Source: Sinorhizobium saheli
Lineage (GTDB): Bacteria > Pseudomonadota > Alphaproteobacteria > Rhizobiales > Rhizobiaceae
Direction: 5' to 3'
Assembly: GCF_001651875.1 (NCBI RefSeq)
Contig: NZ_LNQB01000083.1
Coordinates: 129,130 to 193,129, forward strand
Length of the DNA: 64,000 nucleotides
Shown here one piece after another: positions 36,500-45,966 of the stretch; positions within the stretch are counted from its first letter, which is position 1; the number at the start of each line of letters is the position of its first letter. The position numbers and the translations under genes were made by a program. The notes below the pieces were generated by a model. It was not told the DNA's origin. It ran no database searches and saw only the letters and a list, made by a program, of their open reading frames with translations.

Positions 36500-38515
36500 A
36501 TGGAGTACCGAAAGGATATTGACGGATTGCGGGCGATCGCGGTCCTGCCGGTCGTTTTCTATCATGCGGGCATTGCCGGGTTTTCGGGCGGGTTTGTCGG
36601 TGTCGATATATTCTTCGTCATCTCGGGCTTTCTGATCACGGGCATCCTCCAACGGGAGCTTGCATCCGGACGCTTTTCGCTCGTCAAATTCTACGAGCGT
36701 CGCGCGCGGCGGATTCTGCCGGCGCTGTTCACCGTCGTTGCGATCTGCCTCGCGGCCGGTGCGTTTCTCCTTCTGCCGGACATGTTCACCAATCTCGCGC
36801 GCTCGGCGTTAGCGACGATGGTGTTCGCGTCGAACATATGGTTCTGGTACTCGACCGCCGATTATTTCGCCCCGAGTGCGGACCTGGAACCTTTGCTTCA
36901 CACCTGGTCGCTGGCGGTCGAGGAGCAGTTCTACATAGTCTTCCCGCTGCTCTTATGGTGGCTTTTCAGGAAACCTCGGAAGACTGCGGTCGGCGCGCTT
37001 GTCGGCTTGTGCATGCTGTCCTTCCTGCTGTCGGTGTGGGCGACGGGCGCCCATCCTCAGGAGAGTTTCTATTCCGCCCCTACAAGGGCCTGGGAGCTTG
37101 GTCTCGGCGTCCTTCTCGCGCTCGGCGTATTTCCAGCCAGTCGAAACGCGCGCCTCGTCGAGGCGATCGCCCTGGCGGGGCTCGCCGCCATCCTGGTGGC
37201 GGTCGTGTTCTATGGCGATGAGACGTCCTTCCCGGGTCTCGCTGCCGCGCTGCCCTGTCTTGGGGCGCTGGCGTTGCTGTGGTCGGGCGAGCAGCGAACG
37301 ACGGTGGTCGGCCGCATGCTCTCGAGCCCGATCCCGGTCGCGATCGGGCTCGTCTCCTACTCGCTTTATCTTTGGCATTGGCCCCTCGTCGTCTATTTCA
37401 GGCTGACGCTCGGCACGCTGGATCTTCCCCTGGCGCAGGCCCTGCTTGCCGTTGGACTGTCCTTTGCCTGCGCCTTTGCAAGCTGGCGCTTCGTCGAAAG
37501 GCCATTTCGCCGACGCCCGCCGGTCGGGTTTTCGCCGCGCTTCATTCTCGTCTCTGCCCTTGCCGGTGTGGCGGGGCTGTCTGCGGTGTCGGCGGTGATA
37601 AACGCACGCGAGGGGTTTCCGGGGCGGCTTCCGAAGGATGTTTGGCTTGCCTATTCGGAAAGCCGCGACATCGACACGCGGCGCGGCCGATGCGACGGCA
37701 AATTCCCGAAAGACGGGCTCTGCCGCATCGGGGCCGAGGCCAGTGCGGGCGGGAAGCCGACGAACGACGTGCTTCTTTGGGGCGACTCCCATGCGGGAGC
37801 GATCATGGTTGGCCTCGATCGGCTGCTGGGCGGAAAGAACCGGGGTGGGGCGGTTGCCTTCAAGGGCGCATGCCCGCCGATCCTCGGCATACAGCGGCTG
37901 GACCAGAAAGAGAGCCACAATTGCGCCGCCTTCAACGCGGCCATCATGGCAATGCTGGAGCATGGCAACGATTTTCCGATTGTCATCCTCAGCGGCCGCT
38001 GGCCGCTGGTGGCGAGCGGCAAGCGCTATCCCGGGGAGACTGGGCGCGCCGCTATCCTCGACCGCGTCGATTTCGAGGAGACGAGCCACGGTACGGCGCA
38101 AAACTACGGAATCTTCAAGAGCGAGTTCTTGAAGACGGTGCGGGCCATTCGCAATACCGGCCGGCGCGTCGTCATCGTCGACGGGATTCCGGAGATCGGC
38201 TGGTCGGTCCCCCACGCGCTCGGCCTCAGCCGTTTCATCGACGCCGACCTGCCGCCCGCGCCAACGAAGGAGATGGTCAAGGAGCGGAGTGCCAAGGCGA
38301 ATGCGGTGCTCGCGATTGCCGATGAGGATCCGGGCGTACAGCGTGTCAGCGCCGTGCCGCTTCTCTGCCGGCCCGTCTGCGCCGTGGAGAAAAACGGCAT
38401 CCCGCTCTACTCCGACGACGATCATCTCAGCGTTTACGGTGCCATGACCCTGGTACCGATCATGATGAAAGACCTGATGCCGACAGCGGCCGATCGCGGT
38501 TTCCAGCCAGGCTGA
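36500..38515 (+). CDS. OafA/YrhL-type membrane O-acyltransferase with SGNH domain
   Basis: A 671-residue protein that would put acetyl or another acyl group on the polysaccharide. Residues 1-360 form the acyltransferase-3 membrane domain with about ten helices: YRKDIDGLRAIAVLPVV at the start, FFVISGFLI, KFYERRARRILPA and LHTWSLAVEEQFY are standard. The periplasmic part (about 400-665) is an SGNH domain with LLWGDSHAG for the nucleophile serine and DDHLSVYGA for the Asp/His pair. The ATG at 36500 has AAGGGA seven bases upstream. It ends 118 bases from the convergent aminotransferase. Confidence 0.9.
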   Translation: MEYRKDIDGLRAIAVLPVVFYHAGIAGFSGGFVGVDIFFVISGFLITGILQRELASGRFSLVKFYERRARRILPALFTVVAICLAAGAFLLLPDMFTNLARSALATMVFASNIWFWYSTADYFAPSADLEPLLHTWSLAVEEQFYIVFPLLLWWLFRKPRKTAVGALVGLCMLSFLLSVWATGAHPQESFYSAPTRAWELGLGVLLALGVFPASRNARLVEAIALAGLAAILVAVVFYGDETSFPGLAAALPCLGALALLWSGEQRTTVVGRMLSSPIPVAIGLVSYSLYLWHWPLVVYFRLTLGTLDLPLAQALLAVGLSFACAFASWRFVERPFRRRPPVGFSPRFILVSALAGVAGLSAVSAVINAREGFPGRLPKDVWLAYSESRDIDTRRGRCDGKFPKDGLCRIGAEASAGGKPTNDVLLWGDSHAGAIMVGLDRLLGGKNRGGAVAFKGACPPILGIQRLDQKESHNCAAFNAAIMAMLEHGNDFPIVILSGRWPLVASGKRYPGETGRAAILDRVDFEETSHGTAQNYGIFKSEFLKTVRAIRNTGRRVVIVDGIPEIGWSVPHALGLSRFIDADLPPAPTKEMVKERSAKANAVLAIADEDPGVQRVSAVPLLCRPVCAVEKNGIPLYSDDDHLSVYGAMTLVPIMMKDLMPTAADRGFQPG

Positions 38516-38575
38516 AGCAGCGCACCGCATCCGTCGACCTTGAGCGCCGAGCGGTGATGTGCGTTCTCTGCAAGC

Positions 38576-38595
38576 GGCCCGCGGGTCAGCGGGCC
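38576..38595. terminator. possible hairpin between convergent genes
   Basis: A perfect seven-base stem GGCCCGC/GCGGGCC with a six-base loop lies between the ends of the acyltransferase and aminotransferase genes. There is no T-run on either side, so termination is only likely by position. Confidence 0.3.
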
Positions 38596-38633
38596 TCCGA
38601 GGGAGCACTCGCCACAAGAGCGCGGTCGGCGGT

Positions 38634-39818
38634 TCACGCGGGCTGGTGCGCCACCTGCCCGGCACTTGCTTTTGCAAACACCGCCCTCAGGACATGAGCC
38701 GCCTTCTCCATCGCGGCCGTGTCGAGGGCGGGATCGACCAGGAACGTCAGGCTCGTCTCGCCCAGTTCCCGTGCATTCGGCAATCTTTGCGCGGGCGCCA
38801 TGCCGATGTCGGCAAATGCCTTCTCCAGGTAAATTTCCGAGCAGCTACCGCTGAAGCACGAGACCCCGGCCCCGTTGATCTCCGCAATGATCCTGTCCCT
38901 GCTCCAGCCGGGCCTCAAAAACTCCGGACGAACGAAGGTATAGAACCGGTACCATGCGTGCCTTATGCCGCCTGACGGCAGCGGTGTGCGCAGCGCCTCT
39001 ATCTCCGCGGCCGCCTTGGCGAGGATCCCCGCATTGTGCCCCCGGATGGTGTGCCATTGCGCCAGACGCTGCAATTGCCGCGAACCCAGCACGGCCTGTA
39101 TCGAGGTCATCCGCCAGTTCGTCCCGATGGACCCGTGCAGCCAGCGGAAGCCCGGCGGGTGCTCTCTGTTGAAAACCGCGTCGTAGGATTTGCCGTGATC
39201 CTTCCGGCTCCAGGCCTTTTTCCAGAGCTCGTCGTCGTTCATCGCCACGAGGCCGCCCTCGCCGCCCGTGGTGATGATCTTGTCCTGGCAGAATGAGAAG
39301 GCGGCGATATCGCCGAAACTGCCGACCGGCCGGCCGTCGATTTCCCCTCCATGCGCCTGGGCGCAGTCCTCGATGACCCACAGCCCATGCTCGCGGGCAA
39401 GCGCCATGATCGCCGGCATGTCACAGGGCCAGCCGGCAAGATGCACGGCGATGATGCCCTTGGTCCTCGGCGTGAGCTTCGCCCTGATGGTCTCTGCCGT
39501 GATGTTCTGGCTGTCGCGATCGACGTCAGCGAAGACCGCCACCCCGCCCGCCATCGGCACGGTGGACGCCGAAGCGATGAAACTGCGCGGGGTCACGATC
39601 ACCTCGTCGCCCGGTTCGAGCGCGAGCGCGAAGAGTGCGAGATCGAGCGCCACCGTTCCGTTCGCCACGGCGACGGCATGCCTGACGCCCAGAAATCGTT
39701 CATAGGCGGCCTCGAAGTTGCGCACGTGCGGCCCCGTCCAGGCGTTCACCTCGCCCGATCTCAACACGGACACGACGTCCTCGATCTGCTCCTCATCGTA
39801 AACCGGCCAGCGTCCCAT
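38634..39818 (-). CDS. DegT/DnrJ/EryC1-type sugar aminotransferase
   Basis: A 394-residue PLP enzyme that turns a keto-sugar nucleotide into an amino sugar. The Schiff-base lysine is Lys180 in SFCQDKIITTGGEGG, the ring-stacking region is IEDCAQAHGG (149-158), and the phosphate site is NGTVALDLAL near 53. The family partner is a 4,6-dehydratase, and one is present at 52109. Together they could make a UDP-4-amino-4,6-dideoxy sugar. The next gene on the same strand, 121 bases on... upstream, is the PIG-L deacetylase, then the ExoY-like transferase and ExoF-like protein, so four leftward genes may form one unit. Confidence 0.88.
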   Translation of the reverse strand: MGRWPVYDEEQIEDVVSVLRSGEVNAWTGPHVRNFEAAYERFLGVRHAVAVANGTVALDLALFALALEPGDEVIVTPRSFIASASTVPMAGGVAVFADVDRDSQNITAETIRAKLTPRTKGIIAVHLAGWPCDMPAIMALAREHGLWVIEDCAQAHGGEIDGRPVGSFGDIAAFSFCQDKIITTGGEGGLVAMNDDELWKKAWSRKDHGKSYDAVFNREHPPGFRWLHGSIGTNWRMTSIQAVLGSRQLQRLAQWHTIRGHNAGILAKAAAEIEALRTPLPSGGIRHAWYRFYTFVRPEFLRPGWSRDRIIAEINGAGVSCFSGSCSEIYLEKAFADIGMAPAQRLPNARELGETSLTFLVDPALDTAAMEKAAHVLRAVFAKASAGQVAHQPA

Positions 39819-39939
39819 CTCTCCCTCCAGGTCCTTGCCTCATTCTTCGCGCCGGGCGCCGTTATGACGCCGCAACAGGCGCAAGCCGCAGGAAAGCATC
39901 CCATGCCGGAAGGCGTCCGCCGGCCGGCCTCATCGAAAC

Positions 39940-40626
39940 TCAAACGACGTGACGAACCAGAACGAAGGCCTCGGCCGCGCGCCGCAACACCGTGGCGCCG
40001 CGGAGCGTGGCGAGCGCGCTCAGCGTCTCGATCGAGCGCTCGTGCGGGGCCTCGCGCAGTTGCGAAGCGAACATCTGCATCGCCTTCAGCTTTGCTTCGC
40101 GATAATCGCTGATGTCGACAAAGACATTCGGCGCGAAGGCCGGAGACAGATAGGGTGCGTTCCAATTCGTCTCCGACAGGGTTTCGTAAGCGAGAATGAG
40201 CTTCGGGAATTCCGCCTGGTGCGGCCGGCAGGCGACCAGCGCCGAGGCGAAGGTCAATTGATGATCCATGTGCATGTCGCCGACGAAGGGCAACAGCACG
40301 GTTTGCGGCGCCAGGCGGCGAACGAGTTCGAGCAGCGCGGCGTTGACGGTCACGTGCGCCATTTCCGCAAGCTGCGCCGCCGGCAGCCGCAGCCAGAAGG
40401 TCTCCTTCACGCCGAGCGCGCGATGCGCCTCCTTTGCCTCCGCCTGCGTCCTCGCAACCTCGGCCGGATCGAAGGCCGGCGGCTTGCCCTCCGTCACGAC
40501 CGCGACGAAGACCTCCTCGCCCTCCGACGCCAGCCTTGCGATGGTCCCGCCCGCGCCGAGCACTTCGTCATCGGGATGCGGCGCGAAGACCAGAGTGCGT
40601 CCGAAAGAAAGGCTCGAACCCGGCAT
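39940..40626 (-). CDS. PIG-L/LmbE-family deacetylase
   Basis: A 228-residue zinc-dependent de-N-acetylase. The metal motif HPDDE is at 17-21 (FAPHPDDEVLGAGG) and the third ligand is in DMHMDHQ (about 118). Family members remove acetyl from GlcNAc in lipids, mycothiol precursors or nucleotide sugars. No signal peptide, so it works in the cytoplasm. It lies between the aminotransferase and the ExoY-like transferase on the same strand, which suggests an amino sugar near the start of the repeat unit. Substrate is inferred. Confidence 0.86.
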   Translation of the reverse strand: MPGSSLSFGRTLVFAPHPDDEVLGAGGTIARLASEGEEVFVAVVTEGKPPAFDPAEVARTQAEAKEAHRALGVKETFWLRLPAAQLAEMAHVTVNAALLELVRRLAPQTVLLPFVGDMHMDHQLTFASALVACRPHQAEFPKLILAYETLSETNWNAPYLSPAFAPNVFVDISDYREAKLKAMQMFASQLREAPHERSIETLSALATLRGATVLRRAAEAFVLVRHVV

Positions 40627-40707
40627 GAAACCTCCTTGAATATCCTTGGTGCCTCACATGCGCTCCGTCGCCTATTGCGATCGGGAGCGCCGCTTGGCGA
40701 AATAAAT

Positions 40708-41406
40708 TCAAAAAATACTGCCCGCCGCCGCAGGCTCCGCCCCCGCAGCGGCGCGACGCGCGAGGAACTCCTCGGCCATCTTCAGACGTCCCGCATGGAC
40801 GCGCTCGCCGGTCACCAGCGTCTTCAGCGTCAACAGCAGGATCCATGCGTCGAGCCTGAGATTGGCATGCGCGACATACCAGAGATCAAGCGCGATCTTC
40901 TCCTCGTCCGAAAGCCGCGTGTTGCCGTTCACCTGGGCCCAGCCGGTCATGCCAGGGGCAACGAGGCAGCGCATGCGGCCCAATTCGCCGAAGGCCGCAA
41001 TCGTCGCCACCGGAAGCGGCCGAGGCCCGACCATCGACATGTCGCCGGTCAGCACGGAAAGCAGTTGCGGCAGTTCGTCGAAGCGCAGCCGCCGCAACAG
41101 CCTGGTCGCAGCGGTCTGCCGCAATTCATCCGGCAAGAGCGTGCCGTCGGGGAAACGCGCATCCGTCATCGTGCGAAACTTGGCCACGGTGAAGACACGC
41201 ATCCCCACGCCCGCGCGCGCCTGGGTAAAGAACAGCGGACGCCCGAGGCTCGCCCGGACCACCACCCCCGTCACAGCCATCAGCGGCAGGCAGAGCACGA
41301 AGACGAGCCCGGCGAACAGGCATTCGAGCACTCGCCTGAGGCGGTAGGACCCCAAGGCGGGCGGCAGACCAAGAACGGTGACGGCTTGCTCTCGATTGGG
41401 CTTCAA
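40708..41406 (-). CDS. undecaprenyl-phosphate sugar-phosphate transferase (ExoY/WcaJ-like)
   Basis: A 232-residue initiating transferase that puts the first sugar-1-phosphate on undecaprenyl phosphate at the inner membrane. One re-entrant membrane helix spans 28-50; the catalytic core has PLFFTQARAGVGMRVFTVAKF... shortened here to QARAGVGM and AKFRTM, then RRLRFDELPQLL, GDMSMVGPRP and TGWAQVNG. It is the short form without an N-terminal multi-helix part, like ExoY. Its start lies 53 bases after the ExoF-like gene's stop. As the only such enzyme in the window it is the likely first step of this polysaccharide. Confidence 0.92.
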   Translation of the reverse strand: MKPNREQAVTVLGLPPALGSYRLRRVLECLFAGLVFVLCLPLMAVTGVVVRASLGRPLFFTQARAGVGMRVFTVAKFRTMTDARFPDGTLLPDELRQTAATRLLRRLRFDELPQLLSVLTGDMSMVGPRPLPVATIAAFGELGRMRCLVAPGMTGWAQVNGNTRLSDEEKIALDLWYVAHANLRLDAWILLLTLKTLVTGERVHAGRLKMAEEFLARRAAAGAEPAAAGSIF

Positions 41407-41459
41407 CTCGATGTCCCTGGCGCGTCGAACGTGTTTTTCGATAGTGCTTCGAGTGGTCC

Positions 41460-42707
41460 TTACATCCCGGCAATGCCCACGACGACCACGTCGCCCGGCA
41501 GCAGTTCCGTCAGCTGGGAAGCCTGCATGCTGGTCGGCTTGCCGCCGACCGGGTTCCGACGAACCTCGTAGGTATAGGATATCTCGCTCTTCTCACTTTC
41601 TTCGGCTGCCACGGCGGCCATGAGGAGAATCTGCTCTTCGGCAGCGTGTTTCTGCGTAATCAGCTTCTTGATTTCGATTTCCCGCAACTGGAGCTGGGTC
41701 AGGATATCCTTCTCGCGGTCGGCGGCGAGCTTCGCCAATTGCAGCTTCAGTTCGCTCATCTCCTGGCGCGACCGTGCAAGCGTCGCGAAGATTTCAAGAA
41801 GCTGCGCCTTCTCCGCCGATGCGGTGTTCTTGGCACGGGAAAGCTCGCTCTCGGTGTTCAGCTCGCGCTTGCGCAGAGCACCGATGCGCTCCAGATCCTG
41901 TTCGCTGTTCTTGATGACTTCCTTCTGCTGCTTGACGAGCTCGTTCAGGATCTCGATCCCGCCCTCGGCCTGGACTATGCCTTCCGAAAGGATCTGTGCC
42001 TGGGATTTGTTGGCAGCCAGATCGGCCTTCAGAATCTTCTCCTCGATCTCGATGACGCTATCGAGCGGCACGCCCTTCACATATTCGCTTGCGATCTCCG
42101 GAACGTCGTTGAGGTCGATCTTGTCGCTGGACTTCAACTGCGCCGCGAGCCGTGCCGCGTAAACGGCCTCATGGATGATCTGCGCACTGGCGGACTCGAT
42201 CTCGCCTCGAAGGCGCGCTCGGGCGACGATCCGGTCCGAAGCGTTCGCAGCAACGACCTGCATGCCGCCCGCCAGACCTATGGCCTGCTCGACCGTCAGG
42301 CCGTTATAGTAGGGGAACGAGCCGGGGTTCTTGACCTCGCCCAGGACAAAGATCGGCCGGAAGGTGGAGATGTTGAGAGAAATCTTCGGGTCGACCAGAA
42401 TCTCGCGGCGACGATATTCGCTGCGGAGTTTCTCGAGCGCCTCGGGTATCGTGAGCCCTACGACGCTGACCGCGCCGATCAGTGGAAACTGCCCCTCACC
42501 GTCCCCCGAAATCGTGGCAGTCACCGGAAGCTCGGCATCATCCAGGAAATCGAACGTCACGACGTCGCCCGTCGTCAACCGGTATTCGCCGGCATAAGCG
42601 CGGGGCGCCAGCGCCACCGAGCATGCGATCGTGAACAGGGTGATCAGCAGCAGGCACATTGCCCAAAGGGTTGAGCTCGTCCTGAGCGTGGCCGGTGATA
42701 TACCCAT
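41460..42707 (-). CDS. outer-membrane polysaccharide export protein (ExoF/Wza-like)
   Basis: A 415-residue exported protein. A signal segment lies at about 13-39 (SVALAPRAYA then GEYRL). The polysaccharide-export domain follows with YRLTTGDVVTFDF (about 42-54), then an SLBB domain with PIFVLGEVKNPGSFPYYNGL (about 112-131). A long helical coiled coil spans about 205-360, with a final SLBB-like end (LLPGDVVVVGIAGM). This is the ExoF layout. GGAGG lies seven bases before the ATG at 42707 and a good promoter lies 55-84 bases upstream. It is divergent from the flippase. Confidence 0.88.
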   Translation of the reverse strand: MGISPATLRTSSTLWAMCLLLITLFTIACSVALAPRAYAGEYRLTTGDVVTFDFLDDAELPVTATISGDGEGQFPLIGAVSVVGLTIPEALEKLRSEYRRREILVDPKISLNISTFRPIFVLGEVKNPGSFPYYNGLTVEQAIGLAGGMQVVAANASDRIVARARLRGEIESASAQIIHEAVYAARLAAQLKSSDKIDLNDVPEIASEYVKGVPLDSVIEIEEKILKADLAANKSQAQILSEGIVQAEGGIEILNELVKQQKEVIKNSEQDLERIGALRKRELNTESELSRAKNTASAEKAQLLEIFATLARSRQEMSELKLQLAKLAADREKDILTQLQLREIEIKKLITQKHAAEEQILLMAAVAAEESEKSEISYTYEVRRNPVGGKPTSMQASQLTELLPGDVVVVGIAGM

Positions 42708-43076
42708 CCCGCAGCCTCCGGAAAACCAATAAAAGAAAACGCTACCAAAATATATGCGCCGACTATATTCTTCGACGCGCTACTACGTCAAAGGATTTTA
42801 CTACTCCCGATGCCAGCAAATGGCGACGGGACGAAATTATGCAGTAATTCAACGCGTTGCAGCTCTTTGCGCAGATTGGGCGTATAGCGCTGAGGGGTTA
42901 TTGAATCAATTTGTTCGGCAGGCGGACCTTTCGAGGCCTGCTGCAAAGGCCTTGGATGCCGCGGGGATGCAACGGCCGAAGCCCGTTTCAGGCGGACGCG
43001 CCGGAGAAGTAACCGACGCCGGCGTTCGAATGCATTTTCATGTGACGATGTCATTGGCGTTCGTGGGAAGGGTCCC
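42708..43076. other. 369-bp divergent regulatory spacer (ExoF-like / flippase)
   Basis: Besides the promoter above it holds two short palindromes: CAACGCGTTG (42850-42859), joined to the half-site AATTCAA (42846-42852), and ATTGA-a-TCAAT (42900-42910). They are candidate operators for divergent control. The frame 42754-43182 through it looks non-coding. Confidence 0.45.
42762..42791 (-). promoter_or_regulatory. promoter of the ExoF-like gene
   Basis: On the minus strand, TTGACG (42791-42786) and TATAGT (42767-42762) are 18 bases apart, each matching five of six consensus positions. Transcription would begin near 42755 and reach the ATG at 42707. Confidence 0.6.
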
Positions 43077-44435
43077 ATGGGATTTCAAAAGAAGCTTTTC
43101 AAGAAAATCAATGGATTGCAGAAAATCCTCAGCCGAGAGGCGAGCCTGCGGGAGCGCCTGCAGCATATTGCGCATCTGCTGACGGGGAACGTGCTGAGCT
43201 CGGTCATCGGTCTGGCCGGCTTTGCGCTGACGGCGCGGGCGCTCGGCCCCGAGGGCTATGGCGTCCTCGCCTTGTGCTTTTCCTATACGCGCGCGATCGA
43301 AAGGCTCGTCAGCTTCCAGTCCTGGCAACCGCTCATCAAATATGGCGCGGATGCGCAGGCGCGGGGGGCTGAAGGGACCGCCGAATTGCAGTCATTGCTC
43401 AAATTCGGCCTGCTGCTCGATGTTTCCGCGGCGGTGGCCGGATGGCTGATCGCCGTCCTGCTGGTGCTCATTGCCGCGCCCTGGCTCGGCATATCGAAGG
43501 AGATGTCCGGCCTCGTCATCCTCTATACGACCATCCTGCCGTTCCACATCTCCGGCATGGCCACGGCAGTGCTGCGCCTTTACGGACGCTTCATGGCGAT
43601 CGCCTATGGCCAGGTCGTATCGAGCGTCGTGCGGGTTGTCCTCTGTGCGGTCGGCGTCGTCGTCGGTGCGGACCTCTTCGGCTTCGCACTGATCTGGATG
43701 TCGGCGCAGCTGATCGGCGCGCTCGCCCTCCTCTTCCTGTCGCTCTTCGAACTGCGTCGGCAAGGCCTGCTCGCGGGACTGCCGCGCGCTTCCCTCAGCG
43801 GCATCACGTTGCAATTTCCAGGTCTCTGGAAATTCGCGATCTCGGCCAATATCTCGCTCACCATTCGTTCGAGCGCCAACGAGGTCGACACGCTGCTGGT
43901 CGGCTATCTCGCCGATCCGACATCGGCCGGCCTTTATCACATTGCCAAGCGCATCGGCCGCATCGCCCAGCAGGCGGGCGTCCAGGTCCAGGCGGTCCTC
44001 TATCCGGAACTCGCGCGGGCATGGGCAGCCCGGGCGCTCGGCGCCTTCCACCAGGCGGTCAACCAGATGCAGGGACTGCTTCTCGCCTTCGGCCTGGCCT
44101 TGGTCGGCGGCCTCTATCTCCTGATCGGTCCGCTGCTCAACCTGGCCGTCGGCCCCGACTTCGCGGCCGCCGGCCCCCTGGTCATCGTCCAGTCGATCGC
44201 CGTCACCATGACGCTCTGCGGCGCGGTCATCCGGTCCGCACTACTGGCGATGGGGCGTGAAAACGAGATTCTCTGGAGCGTGCTGATCTCCACGGTCGCC
44301 TTTCACGCAACCGCGCTGACACTCATTCCGGCCATAGGCGCCATGGGCGCGAATATCGCCCACATCGTCATGGCCTCGATCTGGCTGTCGACCATGATGG
44401 TGAGCTATCGGCGGAAACCCAGCCTCGTGACCTGA
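43077..44435 (+). CDS. Wzx-type polysaccharide flippase
   Basis: A 452-residue membrane protein with about twelve to fourteen helices. It has the MOP-superfamily start HLLTGNVLSSVIGLAGFALTAR... in short GNVLSSVIGLAGF, then RALGPEGYGVLALCF, and a middle ANISLTIRSSANEVDTLLVG pattern, which mark polysaccharide flippases. It would turn lipid-linked repeat units to the periplasm for the polymerase at 30538. GGAAGGG lies just before the ATG at 43077. It faces the pectate lyase-like gene tail to tail. Confidence 0.88.
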   Translation: MGFQKKLFKKINGLQKILSREASLRERLQHIAHLLTGNVLSSVIGLAGFALTARALGPEGYGVLALCFSYTRAIERLVSFQSWQPLIKYGADAQARGAEGTAELQSLLKFGLLLDVSAAVAGWLIAVLLVLIAAPWLGISKEMSGLVILYTTILPFHISGMATAVLRLYGRFMAIAYGQVVSSVVRVVLCAVGVVVGADLFGFALIWMSAQLIGALALLFLSLFELRRQGLLAGLPRASLSGITLQFPGLWKFAISANISLTIRSSANEVDTLLVGYLADPTSAGLYHIAKRIGRIAQQAGVQVQAVLYPELARAWAARALGAFHQAVNQMQGLLLAFGLALVGGLYLLIGPLLNLAVGPDFAAAGPLVIVQSIAVTMTLCGAVIRSALLAMGRENEILWSVLISTVAFHATALTLIPAIGAMGANIAHIVMASIWLSTMMVSYRRKPSLVT

Positions 44436-44447
44436 GCACCTCTTGAG

Positions 44448-44483
44448 GCGCGTCGCATTCAAACCACTTCATGCGACACGCCT
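44448..44483. terminator. possible bidirectional hairpin between convergent genes
   Basis: GGCGCGTCGCAT (44448-44459) and ATGCGACACGCC (44472-44483) pair over twelve positions with one mismatch and a 12-base loop, in the 73-base gap between the ends of the flippase and lyase genes. No T-run is present. Confidence 0.4.
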
Positions 44484-44508
44484 ATCGCGCATCGGTGTTC
44501 CAAGGCCG

Positions 44509-45966
44509 TCATTGGGGATAGCGTCCGGCGACCCGCTCCTCGGAAAGCCATTGCATGAACTCGTCGAAATTGGTCCAGCCGTCCTCGTCGGAGTCCTCCC
44601 AGGCATCGTTCGCGCCGGGCTTGGCGCCGAATTGGCTCTCCACGCCGTCGGCCATCCCGTCCCCATCCGCGTCCACATAGGGCTCACCCTGAGCGATCTC
44701 CGGCAGTTCGCCCGGTTCGCGGACCATCTTTCCCCTTCCCTTGGTCCCGATGGGGGCCAGCCCCTCGATTAGCCGCTCGTCCACGCCATCGCGGGGGAAG
44801 GCCCCGGCGCGGCGGCTGACCTCCTCGTAGGCCTCTTCCGCGGAAGTGACTTTCGAGATGGCAAGCGGACAGGGCGGCTTGTCGACGAGGTGCTGCTCCG
44901 TGTCCGGAGCGATCAGCACGACGGATTTGCCTTTCGGGCTCCAGGTGACGTTCCCGGTCTGGTAGATCTGCGGCGCCGCGGCACTGTTCGTATCGTTCCA
45001 GTTGATCGCATAGGTCACGTCATTCGTGCTCGGTCCGGCCTTGAAGTAGTTGCCGACAAAGGCAATCGGCGTGCCGCCGGGGCGTTGCGAGAAGACCTCC
45101 CCCCACTCCGATGCCGCATTGAAGAAGACGTTGTTGACGATCTCGATGCAGGACTTGCCGTAGTGATTGTCGTCCGGGTTGCGGTCGCGATTGGAGATGC
45201 AGGCGTTGCTCCAGAAGCTGATGTTCTGCGGCATCCGGGGATCGGAACCGAGCAATGCGCATTTGCTGTGCTTGTTGAGGCCCTCGCCGAAAACGGAGTA
45301 GGCGACCGTCAGGTCGGACGTGTTCGAATAGGCGTTGAAATTCTCGTCGGTCGCCCAGGATGTGGAGACATGGTCGACATAGACACGCCGGCTGTCTTCG
45401 ACCGTGAGGCCGTCGACATTGCGCACGGCATTGGAAAAGCGCGGCCGGACACGAATATGGCGGATGATGACGTCGTCGGCTCTCTTGACGAGCAGCGGCG
45501 TATGCTGCTTTGCGCTGTTAACCCGATCGATGGTCACGAGGACGCCGCCGCCGGGCGCCGTCTGTCCGAGGATCGAGAGCCGGCCATTGCCTTTGACGGC
45601 CAGCGTCTTGATCAGATGGATGACCCCGCTGACGCGAAAGACGCAATTGCGCGGCCCCGGCATTTCGACGCATTCCCGCAGGCTTCCGGGGCCGGAGTCA
45701 TTGAGGTTGGTGACCGGCACGATCGCGCCGCCCCGGCCGCCGAGAGCCATCTTGCCGTAGCCCTCCGCGCCGGGAAAGGCGATCTGGGACTGCCCTGCTG
45801 CGTGGGCGGAGCCGCCAAGCGGGGAGAGGAACGCCACCAGCAGCCAGGCGCAGAGAGCGCGCCGCGAACCGGCGAGCCTCTCCGCATGCTTGCGCAGGCG
45901 TTTCTGATGGAGACATATTGAAACGCCAAAATTAGCGGAGTATGTTGCTTCCCGCGTGTTTTTCAT
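44509..45966 (-). CDS. secreted pectate lyase-like enzyme with C-terminal calcium repeats
   Basis: A 485-residue secreted protein. The signal segment is set back: a basic N-terminus of about 35 residues precedes LCAWLLVAFLSPLGGSAHA. The mature part is a right-handed beta-helix of the pectate lyase type, starting FPGAEGYG, with LGGRGG, NLNDSGPGSLRECV, ILGQTAPGGG and VYVDHVSTSWATDENF. The C-terminus (about 430-475) has two aspartate-rich calcium loops, DADGDGMADGVE and DSDEDGWTNFDEF. GGGAG seven bases before the ATG at 45966 supports this start. It may trim the polymer made by the locus, as ExsH/ExoK-like enzymes do for succinoglycan, but with an eliminase chemistry. Confidence 0.82.
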   Translation of the reverse strand: MKNTREATYSANFGVSICLHQKRLRKHAERLAGSRRALCAWLLVAFLSPLGGSAHAAGQSQIAFPGAEGYGKMALGGRGGAIVPVTNLNDSGPGSLRECVEMPGPRNCVFRVSGVIHLIKTLAVKGNGRLSILGQTAPGGGVLVTIDRVNSAKQHTPLLVKRADDVIIRHIRVRPRFSNAVRNVDGLTVEDSRRVYVDHVSTSWATDENFNAYSNTSDLTVAYSVFGEGLNKHSKCALLGSDPRMPQNISFWSNACISNRDRNPDDNHYGKSCIEIVNNVFFNAASEWGEVFSQRPGGTPIAFVGNYFKAGPSTNDVTYAINWNDTNSAAAPQIYQTGNVTWSPKGKSVVLIAPDTEQHLVDKPPCPLAISKVTSAEEAYEEVSRRAGAFPRDGVDERLIEGLAPIGTKGRGKMVREPGELPEIAQGEPYVDADGDGMADGVESQFGAKPGANDAWEDSDEDGWTNFDEFMQWLSEERVAGRYPQ

